Assembly: GCF_029258205.1 (NCBI RefSeq) | Contig: NZ_JARHZJ010000035.1 | Location: forward strand, 1-43,312 | Length of the DNA: 43,312 nt | From: Clostridium sp. | Lineage (GTDB): Bacteria > Bacillota > Clostridia > Clostridiales > Clostridiaceae | Reading direction: 5' to 3' | Shown: positions 34,482-41,992 of the stretch, in pieces | How the letters are laid out: the number at the start of each line of letters is the position of its first letter | Numbering within the stretch: position 1 is the stretch's first letter | Notes under the pieces: model-generated | What the model saw: the letters and a program-made list of their open reading frames with translations, nothing else | What the model was told of the DNA's origin: nothing | Database searches by the model: none | Program-made: the position numbers and the translations under genes

Positions 34482-34548
34482 CGCGCTAGAAATATTCCAC
34501 AATTAAAATTATTACTAAAACAAATTTTTCATTAAGAGGTGTCGAGTT

Positions 34549-35370
34549 ATGGATTTATCAAACAAAATTAAAACATCTGCTGAATACATAAAAGGTAAAA
34601 GCAAATACAAACCAACAATAGGACTAATATTAGGATCTGGATTAGGAGCTATAGCTGATCAAATCGAAAATCCTGAATATTATCCATATAATGAAATTCC
34701 AAACTTCCCTGTATCTACAGTTGAAGGGCATGCTGGAAGATTAGTTATCGGAAAATTCCAAGGTAAAGAAGTTATTGCAATGCAAGGAAGATTTCACTAC
34801 TATGAAGGTTACTCAATGCAAGAAGTTACTTGCCCAGTAAGAGTAATGAGATTATTAGGAGTTGAAACATTAATAGTTACTAATGCTGCTGGAGCAGTTA
34901 ATAAAGATTATACTCCTGGAGATTTAATGATAATATCAGACCACTTAAATTTATCAGGATCAAATCCTTTAATAGGTAAAAACTTAAGTGAATTCGGTAC
35001 TAGATTCCCTGATATGTCAAATGCTTATGATAAAGATTTAAGATTACAAGTTAAAGATATAGCTAAAAACTTAGGAATAGAAGTAAGAGAAGGGGTATAT
35101 GCTATGTTTAGTGGCCCAACTTATGAAACTCCTGCTGAAATAAGAATGGTTAGAACATTAGGCGCAGATGCAGTTGGTATGTCAACAGTTCCTGAAGTTA
35201 TAATAGCTAACCATAGCGGAATGAAAGTTATAGGTGTATCATGCATGACTAATATGGCTGCTGGTATATTAGAACAACCTCTTAATCATGAGGAAGTTAT
35301 GGAAACTTCAGCTAAAGTTAGAAAAACTTTCATAGAATTAATGACTAATATTATAAAAGAAATTCAATAA
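34549..35370 (+). CDS. punA: Purine nucleoside phosphorylase (PNP class I, trimeric type)
   Basis: Splits inosine, guanosine and deoxy forms with phosphate into base and (deoxy)ribose 1-phosphate. 273 residues: the phosphate-binding GLILGSGLGAIADQ near the start, GHAGRLVIG, QGRFHYYEGYSM, VTNAAGAVNKDYTPGDLM, GPTYETPAEIRM and GMSTVPEVI, all typical of the NP-II/PunA family rather than hexameric DeoD. The ATG at 34549 has GAGGTG about 8 bases upstream. NupC downstream would import the substrate, and the bases released feed Hpt. Confidence 0.96.
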   Translation: MDLSNKIKTSAEYIKGKSKYKPTIGLILGSGLGAIADQIENPEYYPYNEIPNFPVSTVEGHAGRLVIGKFQGKEVIAMQGRFHYYEGYSMQEVTCPVRVMRLLGVETLIVTNAAGAVNKDYTPGDLMIISDHLNLSGSNPLIGKNLSEFGTRFPDMSNAYDKDLRLQVKDIAKNLGIEVREGVYAMFSGPTYETPAEIRMVRTLGADAVGMSTVPEVIIANHSGMKVIGVSCMTNMAAGILEQPLNHEEVMETSAKVRKTFIELMTNIIKEIQ

Positions 35371-35465
35371 AATTAACTTAAAATACATTTTTAGCTTTTA
35401 ATAATTAAAAAACTAGTATAAAATAAATTTAATAAAAAAAAATACACATGAAAAGGAGAAAAAAC

Positions 35466-36692
35466 GTGGATAGGTTTATTGGTGTAATAGGTCTTATTTG
35501 TATTATTGGTATAGCTGTTCTTTTTTCTGATAACAGAAAGAAGATCAACTGGAGACTTGTTGGAACAGGTCTTTTACTACAAATTATTTTTGCTTTATTA
35601 ATCTTAAAACTTCCTGCTGGAAGAGCAGCATTTGAATGGGTTAGTAATGGAATAACTAAATTATTAGATTTTACTAAAGAAGGTAGTTCATTCTTATTTG
35701 GATCATTACTTGAAACAGACAAATTCGGTATGATATTTGCTTTACAAGTATTACCAACAATTATCTTCTTCTCATCATTAATGAGTGTACTTTATCATTT
35801 AGGTATAGTTCAAATAGTAGTTAAAATTATTGCTAAAGGTGTTGCTAAAGTATTAGGAACAAGTGGTGCTGAAACTTTCAGTGCAGTTGGTAATATCTTC
35901 TTAGGTCAAACAGAGGCTCCGCTATTAGTTAAACCATATATAAAGAACATGACTAAATCAGAGCTATGTGCAATCATGATAGGTGGTATGGCTACTGTTG
36001 CTGGTGGTGTTATGGCTGGTTATGTAGCTATGGGTGTTAATGCTGGTAACTTATTAGCAGCATCAATCATGGCAGCACCTGCTGGATTAATATTAGCTAA
36101 AATACTAGTTCCTGAAACTGAGGTTCCTGAAACTAAAGGTGGCGGAACTTTAGACCTTAAAGTTGAAAGTGAAAATGTTATTGAAGCTGCTGCAAATGGT
36201 GCTGCAGAAGGTTTAGGATTAGCTTTAAACGTTGGTGCTATGCTTCTTGCATTCGTTGCTCTTATAGCTATGGTTAACGCATTATTCGGAGCAATTGGTG
36301 GTTTATTTGGAGCACCTTGGTTAAGCTTAAACTGGATTCTTGGTAGATTATTCTCACCATTAGCATTCATAATGGGAGTTCCAACTAAAGATATATTCGT
36401 AGCTGGAGACTTATTAGGAATTAAGTTAGCAGTTAATGAATTCTTAGCTTATTCACAATTATCAAATTATATTGCAAGTGGAACATTAGATCCTAAGACT
36501 GTAATGATATTAACTTATGCTCTTTGTGGATTCGCTAACTTAAGTTCAGTTGCAATTCAATTAGGTGGTATAGGTGGATTAGCTCCAGAGAAAAAACCAA
36601 CTATAGCTAAATTAGGATTTAAAGCACTTTTAGGTGGTGTATTAGCTACATGTATGACAGCTACTATTGCTGGTATCTTATTTAGTGCTTAA
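35466..36692 (+). CDS. nupC: NupC-family concentrative nucleoside transporter
   Basis: A membrane symporter (CNT family) for nucleosides. From the GTG at 35466 it has 408 residues and about ten hydrophobic helices, with the family hallmarks GQTEAPLLVKPYI (after FSAVGNIFL) and, near the C-terminus, LCGFANLSSVAIQLGGIGGL. The first upstream ATG (35448) is itself part of the ribosome site AAAAGGAG, so GTG, 7 bases past it, is the better start. The gene lies 95 bases after punA with no terminator between them, so they are probably one unit ending at the 36725-36765 hairpin. Confidence 0.94.
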   Translation: MDRFIGVIGLICIIGIAVLFSDNRKKINWRLVGTGLLLQIIFALLILKLPAGRAAFEWVSNGITKLLDFTKEGSSFLFGSLLETDKFGMIFALQVLPTIIFFSSLMSVLYHLGIVQIVVKIIAKGVAKVLGTSGAETFSAVGNIFLGQTEAPLLVKPYIKNMTKSELCAIMIGGMATVAGGVMAGYVAMGVNAGNLLAASIMAAPAGLILAKILVPETEVPETKGGGTLDLKVESENVIEAAANGAAEGLGLALNVGAMLLAFVALIAMVNALFGAIGGLFGAPWLSLNWILGRLFSPLAFIMGVPTKDIFVAGDLLGIKLAVNEFLAYSQLSNYIASGTLDPKTVMILTYALCGFANLSSVAIQLGGIGGLAPEKKPTIAKLGFKALLGGVLATCMTATIAGILFSA

Positions 36693-36724
36693 TAATTAGA
36701 AAAACTTTAAATTGTTATAATTAT

Positions 36725-36765
36725 AAAATGGTATGTATCAAAATATTTTTGATACATACCATTTT
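36725..36765. terminator. Bidirectional terminator between nupC and the M24 peptidase
   Basis: A perfect 19-bp stem (36725-36743 with 36747-36765; core GGTATGTATC) with loop TAT, flanked by A and T runs on both strands. It ends nupC on the plus strand and the peptidase gene on the minus strand. Confidence 0.92.
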
Positions 36766-36776
36766 TCTTTAAAGTA

Positions 36777-37853
36777 CTATTTAATAACAATTAATTCTTT
36801 ATTTAAATGATTTAATCTTTCACATCCATCTTCAGTTACTAATACTAAATCCTCTATTCTTACTCCCATATCTCCTTGAAGATATATTCCTGGTTCTACT
36901 GAAAAAATCATACCTGGTTTAACTTCATCAGTATTAGTTGATCCAACATCACCAAAATCATGAGTTTCTATTCCTATTGAATGTCCTGTTCTATGAGTAA
37001 AATATTTTCCATACCCTTTATCTTCTATAACCTCTCTAGCAGCTTTATCTATATCACAGAATCTAACTCCTGGTTTAATCATATCTATAGCTTTTTTATT
37101 AGCTTCTAAAACTGTATTGAATATTTCTTTTTGGTGTTCTGTTGGCTCACCAAAGAATACACATCTAGTCATATCTGAACAGTAATAGTCTTTTCTACAT
37201 CCAGTATCTATTAGAACTCCCATACCTTTTTCTAATTTTTGTTCTCCTGATTCTGCATGCGGATCTGCTGCATTAGTTGCAAAAGCAACAATTGGCTCAA
37301 ATGAATATCCTTGACATCCATATTCAGCATAACCTTTTCCTAAAACTTCAACTACTTCTTTTTCAGTCATGCCTTCTTTTAAACTCTTTATAGCTTTATC
37401 TACTACAATATCATTTATTCTTGAAGCTTCTTTCATTAAAGCTATTTCTTCATCATCTTTTCTCATTCTAACTCTATCAACTACAGGAGATCCATTAACA
37501 AATTTCTTCGCTGAGTTTCTATCCAATAATTGAATTAAGAAATGCGCTTTCCAATCTTTATCTATTCCTAATACTTGTTCATGATCTATTATCTTATCTA
37601 AAATATCTATTGGATTCATAGTATCGTTATACCATAAAATATCAACACCTAAGTCCTCATTTATTGGAAATAATTCATTTACTATAAATTTTTGTTCACC
37701 CTCTGTATTTAAGTAAAGTGTTATCATTCTTTCTCCAGGTGATATCCATTTACCTGTTAAATAAAATATTGATGCAGGTGAAGAAACTAACATTTGAGGT
37801 ATATTATTTGCTTTCATAGCTTCTAAAATTCTTTTTACTCTTCCTTCTTTCAT
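36777..37853 (-). CDS. M24B metallopeptidase, Xaa-Pro dipeptidase/aminopeptidase-like
   Basis: 358 residues: an N-terminal creatinase-like domain (about 1-125) and a pita-bread catalytic domain. All five metal ligands are present: Asp216 (LIDTGCR), Asp227 (CSDMTR), His291 (HRTGHSIG), Glu320 (VEPGIY) and Glu334 (RIEDLV). It is therefore an intact dinuclear metal enzyme acting on the bond before proline, in the cytosol. Whether it is PepQ-like (dipeptides) or an aminopeptidase P cannot be settled here. The ATG at 37853 has GAGGAG 8 bases upstream. It is a single gene, unrelated by function to the nucleoside genes. Confidence 0.92.
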   Translation of the reverse strand: MKEGRVKRILEAMKANNIPQMLVSSPASIFYLTGKWISPGERMITLYLNTEGEQKFIVNELFPINEDLGVDILWYNDTMNPIDILDKIIDHEQVLGIDKDWKAHFLIQLLDRNSAKKFVNGSPVVDRVRMRKDDEEIALMKEASRINDIVVDKAIKSLKEGMTEKEVVEVLGKGYAEYGCQGYSFEPIVAFATNAADPHAESGEQKLEKGMGVLIDTGCRKDYYCSDMTRCVFFGEPTEHQKEIFNTVLEANKKAIDMIKPGVRFCDIDKAAREVIEDKGYGKYFTHRTGHSIGIETHDFGDVGSTNTDEVKPGMIFSVEPGIYLQGDMGVRIEDLVLVTEDGCERLNHLNKELIVIK

Positions 37854-37893
37854 ATCGATCGCTCCTCTCTAATAGTTAAAATTCTTTAAATAA

Positions 37894-37902
37894 ATTATAT
37901 CA
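37894..37902 (-). promoter_or_regulatory. Extended -10 of the M24 peptidase gene
   Basis: TGATATAAT on the minus strand, about 41 bases before the ATG. There is no good -35. Confidence 0.5.
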
Positions 37903-38027
37903 TAATTTGAAATTATCTAATAATATCCATATATTTGTTATTTATAATATTTATTTTTTTCATTTTGTCCACTAAATTGTTATATAATATTTATAGTAAA
38001 TTTTTTAACAAATAGGAGGCCTTAAAA

Positions 38028-38726
38028 TTGAGAATAGCAGTAATATCAGATATACATGGAAACTTATATGCCTTAAGAACAGTTTTAGAAGATATAGATA
38101 ACCAAAATATTGATTCTATAATATGCTTAGGAGATTTAGTTGGTTATGGACCTCATCCTAATGAAGTAATAGCTCTTATAAAAAGAAGAAATATTTTATG
38201 TTTAAAAGGAAATTATGATGCTTCTGTTGTAGATAATGACTATACATATATTAGAGATACAGACATAAACTCCTTTTCTCTTCCTTGGACAGTTGAAGAA
38301 TTAAGAACATCTAATAGATATTATTTAGATAACTTACCTAATGATCTTTCAATGAATGTATGTGGAAAATCAATAAAATTTGTCCATGGTAGTCCAAGAA
38401 AAATAAACGAATATTTAAGTGAAGATTATTCTAAATTAGATGAAATAATGAATGATATTAAGGAAGATGTATTGGTTTGTGCTCATACCCATATTCCATA
38501 CGCTAAGAAAATAGGTAATAAGGTTATTATAAATGATGGTAGTGTTGGTAAGCCTAAAAATGGTAAACCTCATGCTACTTATGTTATATTAGATTTTTCA
38601 AATGAATTTAAATTAAAGGTAGAAATGAAAACTATCCCTTATGAATTTAAAAGAACTATGAAAGATATGGAATTAAAAAACTTCCCACAAAAATTGATAT
38701 ATTCTTATGAATTTGGTAAAGAATAA
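38028..38726 (+). CDS. Metallophosphoesterase (YfcE/calcineurin-like family)
   Basis: 232 residues with the complete metallophosphoesterase motif set: ISDIHGN (Asp8, His10), GDLVGYGP, LKGNYD, HGSPR and CAHTHIPY. GNYD carries Asp where many members have His. These enzymes hydrolyse phosphodiesters or phosphomonoesters at a dinuclear metal centre; the physiological substrate is unknown. It begins with TTG at 38028, preceded by AGGAGG 8 bases upstream. A TATAAT at 37983-37988 probably marks its promoter. It is convergent with the b5-like gene, with a long hairpin between. Confidence 0.9.
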   Translation: MRIAVISDIHGNLYALRTVLEDIDNQNIDSIICLGDLVGYGPHPNEVIALIKRRNILCLKGNYDASVVDNDYTYIRDTDINSFSLPWTVEELRTSNRYYLDNLPNDLSMNVCGKSIKFVHGSPRKINEYLSEDYSKLDEIMNDIKEDVLVCAHTHIPYAKKIGNKVIINDGSVGKPKNGKPHATYVILDFSNEFKLKVEMKTIPYEFKRTMKDMELKNFPQKLIYSYEFGKE

Positions 38727-38863
38727 ATAAAAAGCTAGATTAAACTTAAACTACTATATTTAAAGAAACTAGAATTTAAAGTACTTTGTGTAAATAAAAC
38801 TTTATAAAATTCTCTATTTAAGTTTAATAATATGTAGTTCATAAGTTAATCTAGCTTTTATTT
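38725..38863. repeat. 139-base imperfect inverted repeat (long hairpin)
   Basis: It fills the gap between two converging genes. Outer arms AAATAAAAAGCTAGATTAA (38725-38743) and its near-exact complement at 38846-38863 differ by one bulged A. Pairing continues inwards with small bulges (38745-38760 with 38829-38845; 38766-38777 with about 38807-38819) for roughly 45 pairs in all. A and T runs at the ends make it a likely two-way terminator. Its length suggests a decayed MITE-like element or a structured RNA. Confidence 0.65.
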
Positions 38864-38864
38864 T

Positions 38865-40079
38865 TTAATAATTATTTAAACTACAAGTTAAAACTCCTGC
38901 AACTTTTAGATTTTTCAAATGAGATTTATCATTCCCATAAACCTCTTTATATTCTCCTGTTAAATCACACCCTACTTTTATGTTTTTTTCTTGCCACTTA
39001 TCTACATCAGTTAAATCATATACTGTTCCAAATATAGCTATATAAGGTGGTTTTCCATTTTGCCCATTATAGTTACTAAGTTCATTTATATTAAATTCAT
39101 TAATATCATTAATTTCTTCAACAGTCACTCTGTCATATATAACTGTTCCAACTATAGGTAATTTAGCTAATAAGCTTTCATTCTCATTATGACATTCATT
39201 AAATTCTTTAGTAATATCAGAACCTAAATTCAATGAATTATGTGGACTTTCTTTAAAAATTTCTTCATTTGTAACATCATATATTATTCCATTAACTGCT
39301 ATATAAGCTAGATTTCCATTTTTTCCATTATATTTTGCTAATTCCTCTAAGGTTAAATCCTTAAGATTACCTTGAATATATTTTCCTCTTTGACTTTCTT
39401 TAAAATCATGTAATATTGCTACTTCTTTAACTCCTTTTAAAATCTCCTTCTCTTCCCTATAATACTTATTAAATTCCCTAGTAATATCAGTTCCTAATTT
39501 TAAACTTTTGCTAGATAATAATTCTAAAATTGATAAATTAGTTATATCATAAATTACTCCTTCAATAGCTATATATGCTGGATTTCCATCCTCTCCATTA
39601 TATTTTTTAAGTTCTTCTGAACTCATTATTTTAAGCCTTTTTTGTGGATAATATTCTTCTAAGCCTTCCTTAATTTCAACTTCTTCTGGCTCTGCTAAAA
39701 GACCTATAATAGGAGTATTATCTAATATAGCTTTATCTTGATTATATAATTTATTGAACTCATTTGTTACATCTCTACCTAGCCTTAAGTCATTATATGG
39801 ATTTTGTTTAAATAATTCTATATTTGAAACATCATATATAATACCATCTATAGAAATGTATGCTGGATTTCTATTTTCACCATTAAAATATGATAATTCC
39901 TCCTTTGTCAGAATAAGCATATCACTAGTCTCTTCTCTTATACAATCACTTTTAAAACTTCCAAAAATTTCTTCTATTTTTTCTTTATATATTCTAGCTT
40001 GATTATTTTTTCCAGCTAAAGTCATTAAATATTTCAATTTATTTATTTGTTCAAACTTTTCTTCAAAAAAATTGCACAT
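38865..40079 (-). CDS. Four-repeat cytochrome-b5-like domain protein
   Basis: 404 residues, no signal peptide or membrane helix, so probably cytosolic. A charged helical N-terminus (1-50) precedes four tandem cytochrome-b5/MAPR-like domains at about 54-128, 150-224, 240-313 and 328-398. Each follows the pattern ELxxYNGxNGxPAYIAxxGxIYDVT, then GxDxTxEF and a closing VxGxL. Related clostridial single-domain proteins usually carry His residues where heme would bind, and classical b5 has HPGG. None is conserved across these repeats; only repeat 3 keeps PHN and CHN. Heme binding is therefore doubtful, and a ligand or protein-binding role is possible. The ATG has AGGAG upstream. It is divergent from asnS. 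Confidence 0.8.
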   Translation of the reverse strand: MCNFFEEKFEQINKLKYLMTLAGKNNQARIYKEKIEEIFGSFKSDCIREETSDMLILTKEELSYFNGENRNPAYISIDGIIYDVSNIELFKQNPYNDLRLGRDVTNEFNKLYNQDKAILDNTPIIGLLAEPEEVEIKEGLEEYYPQKRLKIMSSEELKKYNGEDGNPAYIAIEGVIYDITNLSILELLSSKSLKLGTDITREFNKYYREEKEILKGVKEVAILHDFKESQRGKYIQGNLKDLTLEELAKYNGKNGNLAYIAVNGIIYDVTNEEIFKESPHNSLNLGSDITKEFNECHNENESLLAKLPIVGTVIYDRVTVEEINDINEFNINELSNYNGQNGKPPYIAIFGTVYDLTDVDKWQEKNIKVGCDLTGEYKEVYGNDKSHLKNLKVAGVLTCSLNNY

Positions 40080-40106
40080 AAAAACTCCTATATTACATAC
40101 TATATC

Positions 40107-40135
40107 TATATATTTCTATGTAGTTAATATTGCAA
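40107..40135 (-). promoter_or_regulatory. Possible promoter of the b5-repeat gene
   Basis: Minus strand: TTGCAA (40130-40135), 17 bases, TATATA (40107-40112). The -35 hexamer is palindromic and is also the -35 of the divergent asnS promoter. Confidence 0.4.
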
Positions 40136-40158
40136 ATGTTAATGTTTTATTGTAAAAT
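40130..40158 (+). promoter_or_regulatory. Promoter of the asnS T-box transcript
   Basis: TTGCAA (40130-40135), 17 bases, TAAAAT (40153-40158). Start predicted near 40165, just before the T-box stem I. Confidence 0.5.
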
Positions 40159-40164
40159 CATTAT

Positions 40165-40455
40165 TAATCGAACTAAATATGATTTTATTTACTATGAAGA
40201 GAAGAGTAATCTTAGGAAGTAACTCTCAGCGAGCAGATTATGGTGTGAGTTCTGCAGTGTATCCTATTTTGAAAAACATCTCTGAGTTTCTAACCGAAAT
40301 CCCTTTAGGAAAGTAGATTTAGACGGTTTCAGGCCGTTATACTTGAATAACATTTTTGTGTTAATAAAGCCGGCTATTTTATAGCAATTTGGGTGGTACC
40401 GCGAATAATGCCATTCGTCCCATTAATTATGTGGATGAATGGCTTTTTTATTTGG
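40165..40455 (+). promoter_or_regulatory. T-box riboswitch of asnS
   Basis: A tRNA-sensing leader. The hallmark T-box sequence GGGTGGTACCGCG is at 40391-40403. Stem I begins around 40195 (GAAGAGAAGAGTAATC). The likely specifier codon is AAC (40292-40294, in TCTAACCGA), matching asparagine. A second hairpin (ACGGTTTCAGGCCGT) lies near 40333. The terminator follows at 40410-40449. Uncharged tRNA-Asn would pair with the specifier and the T-box to favour the antiterminator and switch on asnS. Confidence 0.92.
40410..40449 (+). terminator. T-box-controlled terminator before asnS
   Basis: GCCATTCGTCC (40410-40420) pairs with GGATGAATGGC (40433-40443), one G-U pair, followed by a run of T. Its 5' side overlaps the region needed for the antiterminator with the T-box. 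Confidence 0.9.
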
Positions 40456-40489
40456 AATAAAACTTAATTAAGAAAGAGAGGAAATAATA

Positions 40490-41887
40490 ATGAAAGATGT
40501 AGTTTTAGTAAAAAGTCTTTACAGAAACACTAGTGAATATAGTGATAAGAAAGTAAAAATCTCAGGTTGGATAAGAACTTTAAGAGCATCAAATGCTTTT
40601 GGATTTATAGAAGTTAACGATGGTTCATTCTTCAAAAATGTTCAAGTAGTTTTTGATAGTGATAAGATAGAAAACTACAAAGAAATTTCTAAATTACCTA
40701 TAAGTTCATCAATATCAGTTATAGGAACTTTAGTTGAAACTCCTGATTCAAAACAACCATTTGAAATTCAAGCAGAAAAAATAATAGTAGAAGGAATGTC
40801 AGATTCAGATTATCCTCTACAAAAGAAAAGACATACTTTTGAGTACTTAAGAACAATAGCTCACTTAAGACCAAGAAGTAATGCTTTTTCAGCTACATTC
40901 AGAGTAAGAAGTGTTGCAGCTTATGCTATCCATAAGTTCTTCCAAGATCAAGGATTTGTTTACACTCATACTCCAATATTAACTGGTTCAGACTGTGAAG
41001 GTGCTGGAGAAATGTTTAGAGTAACAACTTTAGACATGATGGCTCCTCCTATAGCTGAAGAAGGTGGAATTGACTTTTCACAAGATTTCTTCGGAAAAGA
41101 AACTAACCTTACAGTTTCAGGACAATTAAATGCTGAATGTTTTGCTTTAGCATTTAGAAACATCTATACATTTGGTCCTACATTCAGAGCTGAAAACTCA
41201 AACACAGTAAAACATGCTGCTGAATTCTGGATGATAGAACCTGAAATGGCTTTTGCTGATTTAATAGATGACATGGAAGTTGCTGAAAATATGTTAAAAT
41301 ACGTTATAAAATACGTTATGGATGAATGTCCAGAAGAAATAGCTTTCTTCAACCAATTTGTTGATAAAGGCTTATTAGAGAGATTAAACCATGTTGTAAA
41401 CTCAGAATTTGGAAAAGTTACTTATACTGAAGCTGTTAGATTACTTCAAGAATCAGGTAAAGAATTTGAATATCCTGTTGAATGGGGAATAGATCTTCAA
41501 ACTGAACATGAAAGATATTTAACAGAGCAAATATTCAAAAAACCTGTATTTGTAACTGACTATCCAAAAGATATTAAAGCATTCTACATGAGATTAAATG
41601 AAGACGGAAAAACAGTTGCTGCTATGGATTGCTTAGTTCCTGGAATAGGAGAAATCATAGGTGGTAGCCAAAGAGAAGAAAGACTTGATGTATTAAAAGC
41701 TAGAATGGCTGAATTAAACTTAAATGAAGAAGATTACTGGTGGTATTTAGAGCTTAGAAAATACGGTGAAACTATTCATTCAGGATTTGGTCTAGGTTTC
41801 GAAAGATTAATCATGTACATTACTGGAATGGCTAACATAAGAGACGTAATACCATTCCCAAGAACTACTGGTACTGCAGAATTTTAA
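40490..41887 (+). CDS. asnS: Asparaginyl-tRNA synthetase
   Basis: Class IIb synthetase charging tRNA-Asn. 465 residues: an N-terminal OB-fold anticodon-binding domain (about 10-110, [20 protein letters not shown]), [17 protein letters not shown] near motif 1, [20 protein letters not shown] as motif 2, and C-terminal motif 3 [15 protein letters not shown]. The [14 protein letters not shown] stretch is typical of AsnRS rather than AspRS. The ATG at 40490 has AGAGAGG upstream. It is controlled by the T-box leader and closed by a strong terminator. Confidence 0.98.
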   Translation: MKDVVLVKSLYRNTSEYSDKKVKISGWIRTLRASNAFGFIEVNDGSFFKNVQVVFDSDKIENYKEISKLPISSSISVIGTLVETPDSKQPFEIQAEKIIVEGMSDSDYPLQKKRHTFEYLRTIAHLRPRSNAFSATFRVRSVAAYAIHKFFQDQGFVYTHTPILTGSDCEGAGEMFRVTTLDMMAPPIAEEGGIDFSQDFFGKETNLTVSGQLNAECFALAFRNIYTFGPTFRAENSNTVKHAAEFWMIEPEMAFADLIDDMEVAENMLKYVIKYVMDECPEEIAFFNQFVDKGLLERLNHVVNSEFGKVTYTEAVRLLQESGKEFEYPVEWGIDLQTEHERYLTEQIFKKPVFVTDYPKDIKAFYMRLNEDGKTVAAMDCLVPGIGEIIGGSQREERLDVLKARMAELNLNEEDYWWYLELRKYGETIHSGFGLGFERLIMYITGMANIRDVIPFPRTTGTAEF

Positions 41888-41917
41888 AAAAGAAGTGGAT
41901 TATTCCACTTCTTTTTT
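41886..41917 (+). terminator. Rho-independent terminator of asnS
   Basis: AAAAAAGAAGTGGA (41886-41899), loop TTAT, complement TCCACTTCTTTTTT (41904-41917). It overlaps the stop codon. Confidence 0.92.
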
Positions 41918-41992
41918 AATTTATAAAATAAATTCTTATTGTTTCACTATTAGCTTTTAAAATTAATAAAAGTTACATCATACCTTTTATAT

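Noticed and set aside
34434-34548. Purine riboswitch before punA-nupC
   Set aside because: The 115-base gap lacks the conserved purine-aptamer core and has only a LacI-type site and a weak promoter.
36020-36370. Minus-strand open frame inside nupC
   Set aside because: Ala/Pro/Asn-rich shadow of a membrane protein gene, with no start signal.
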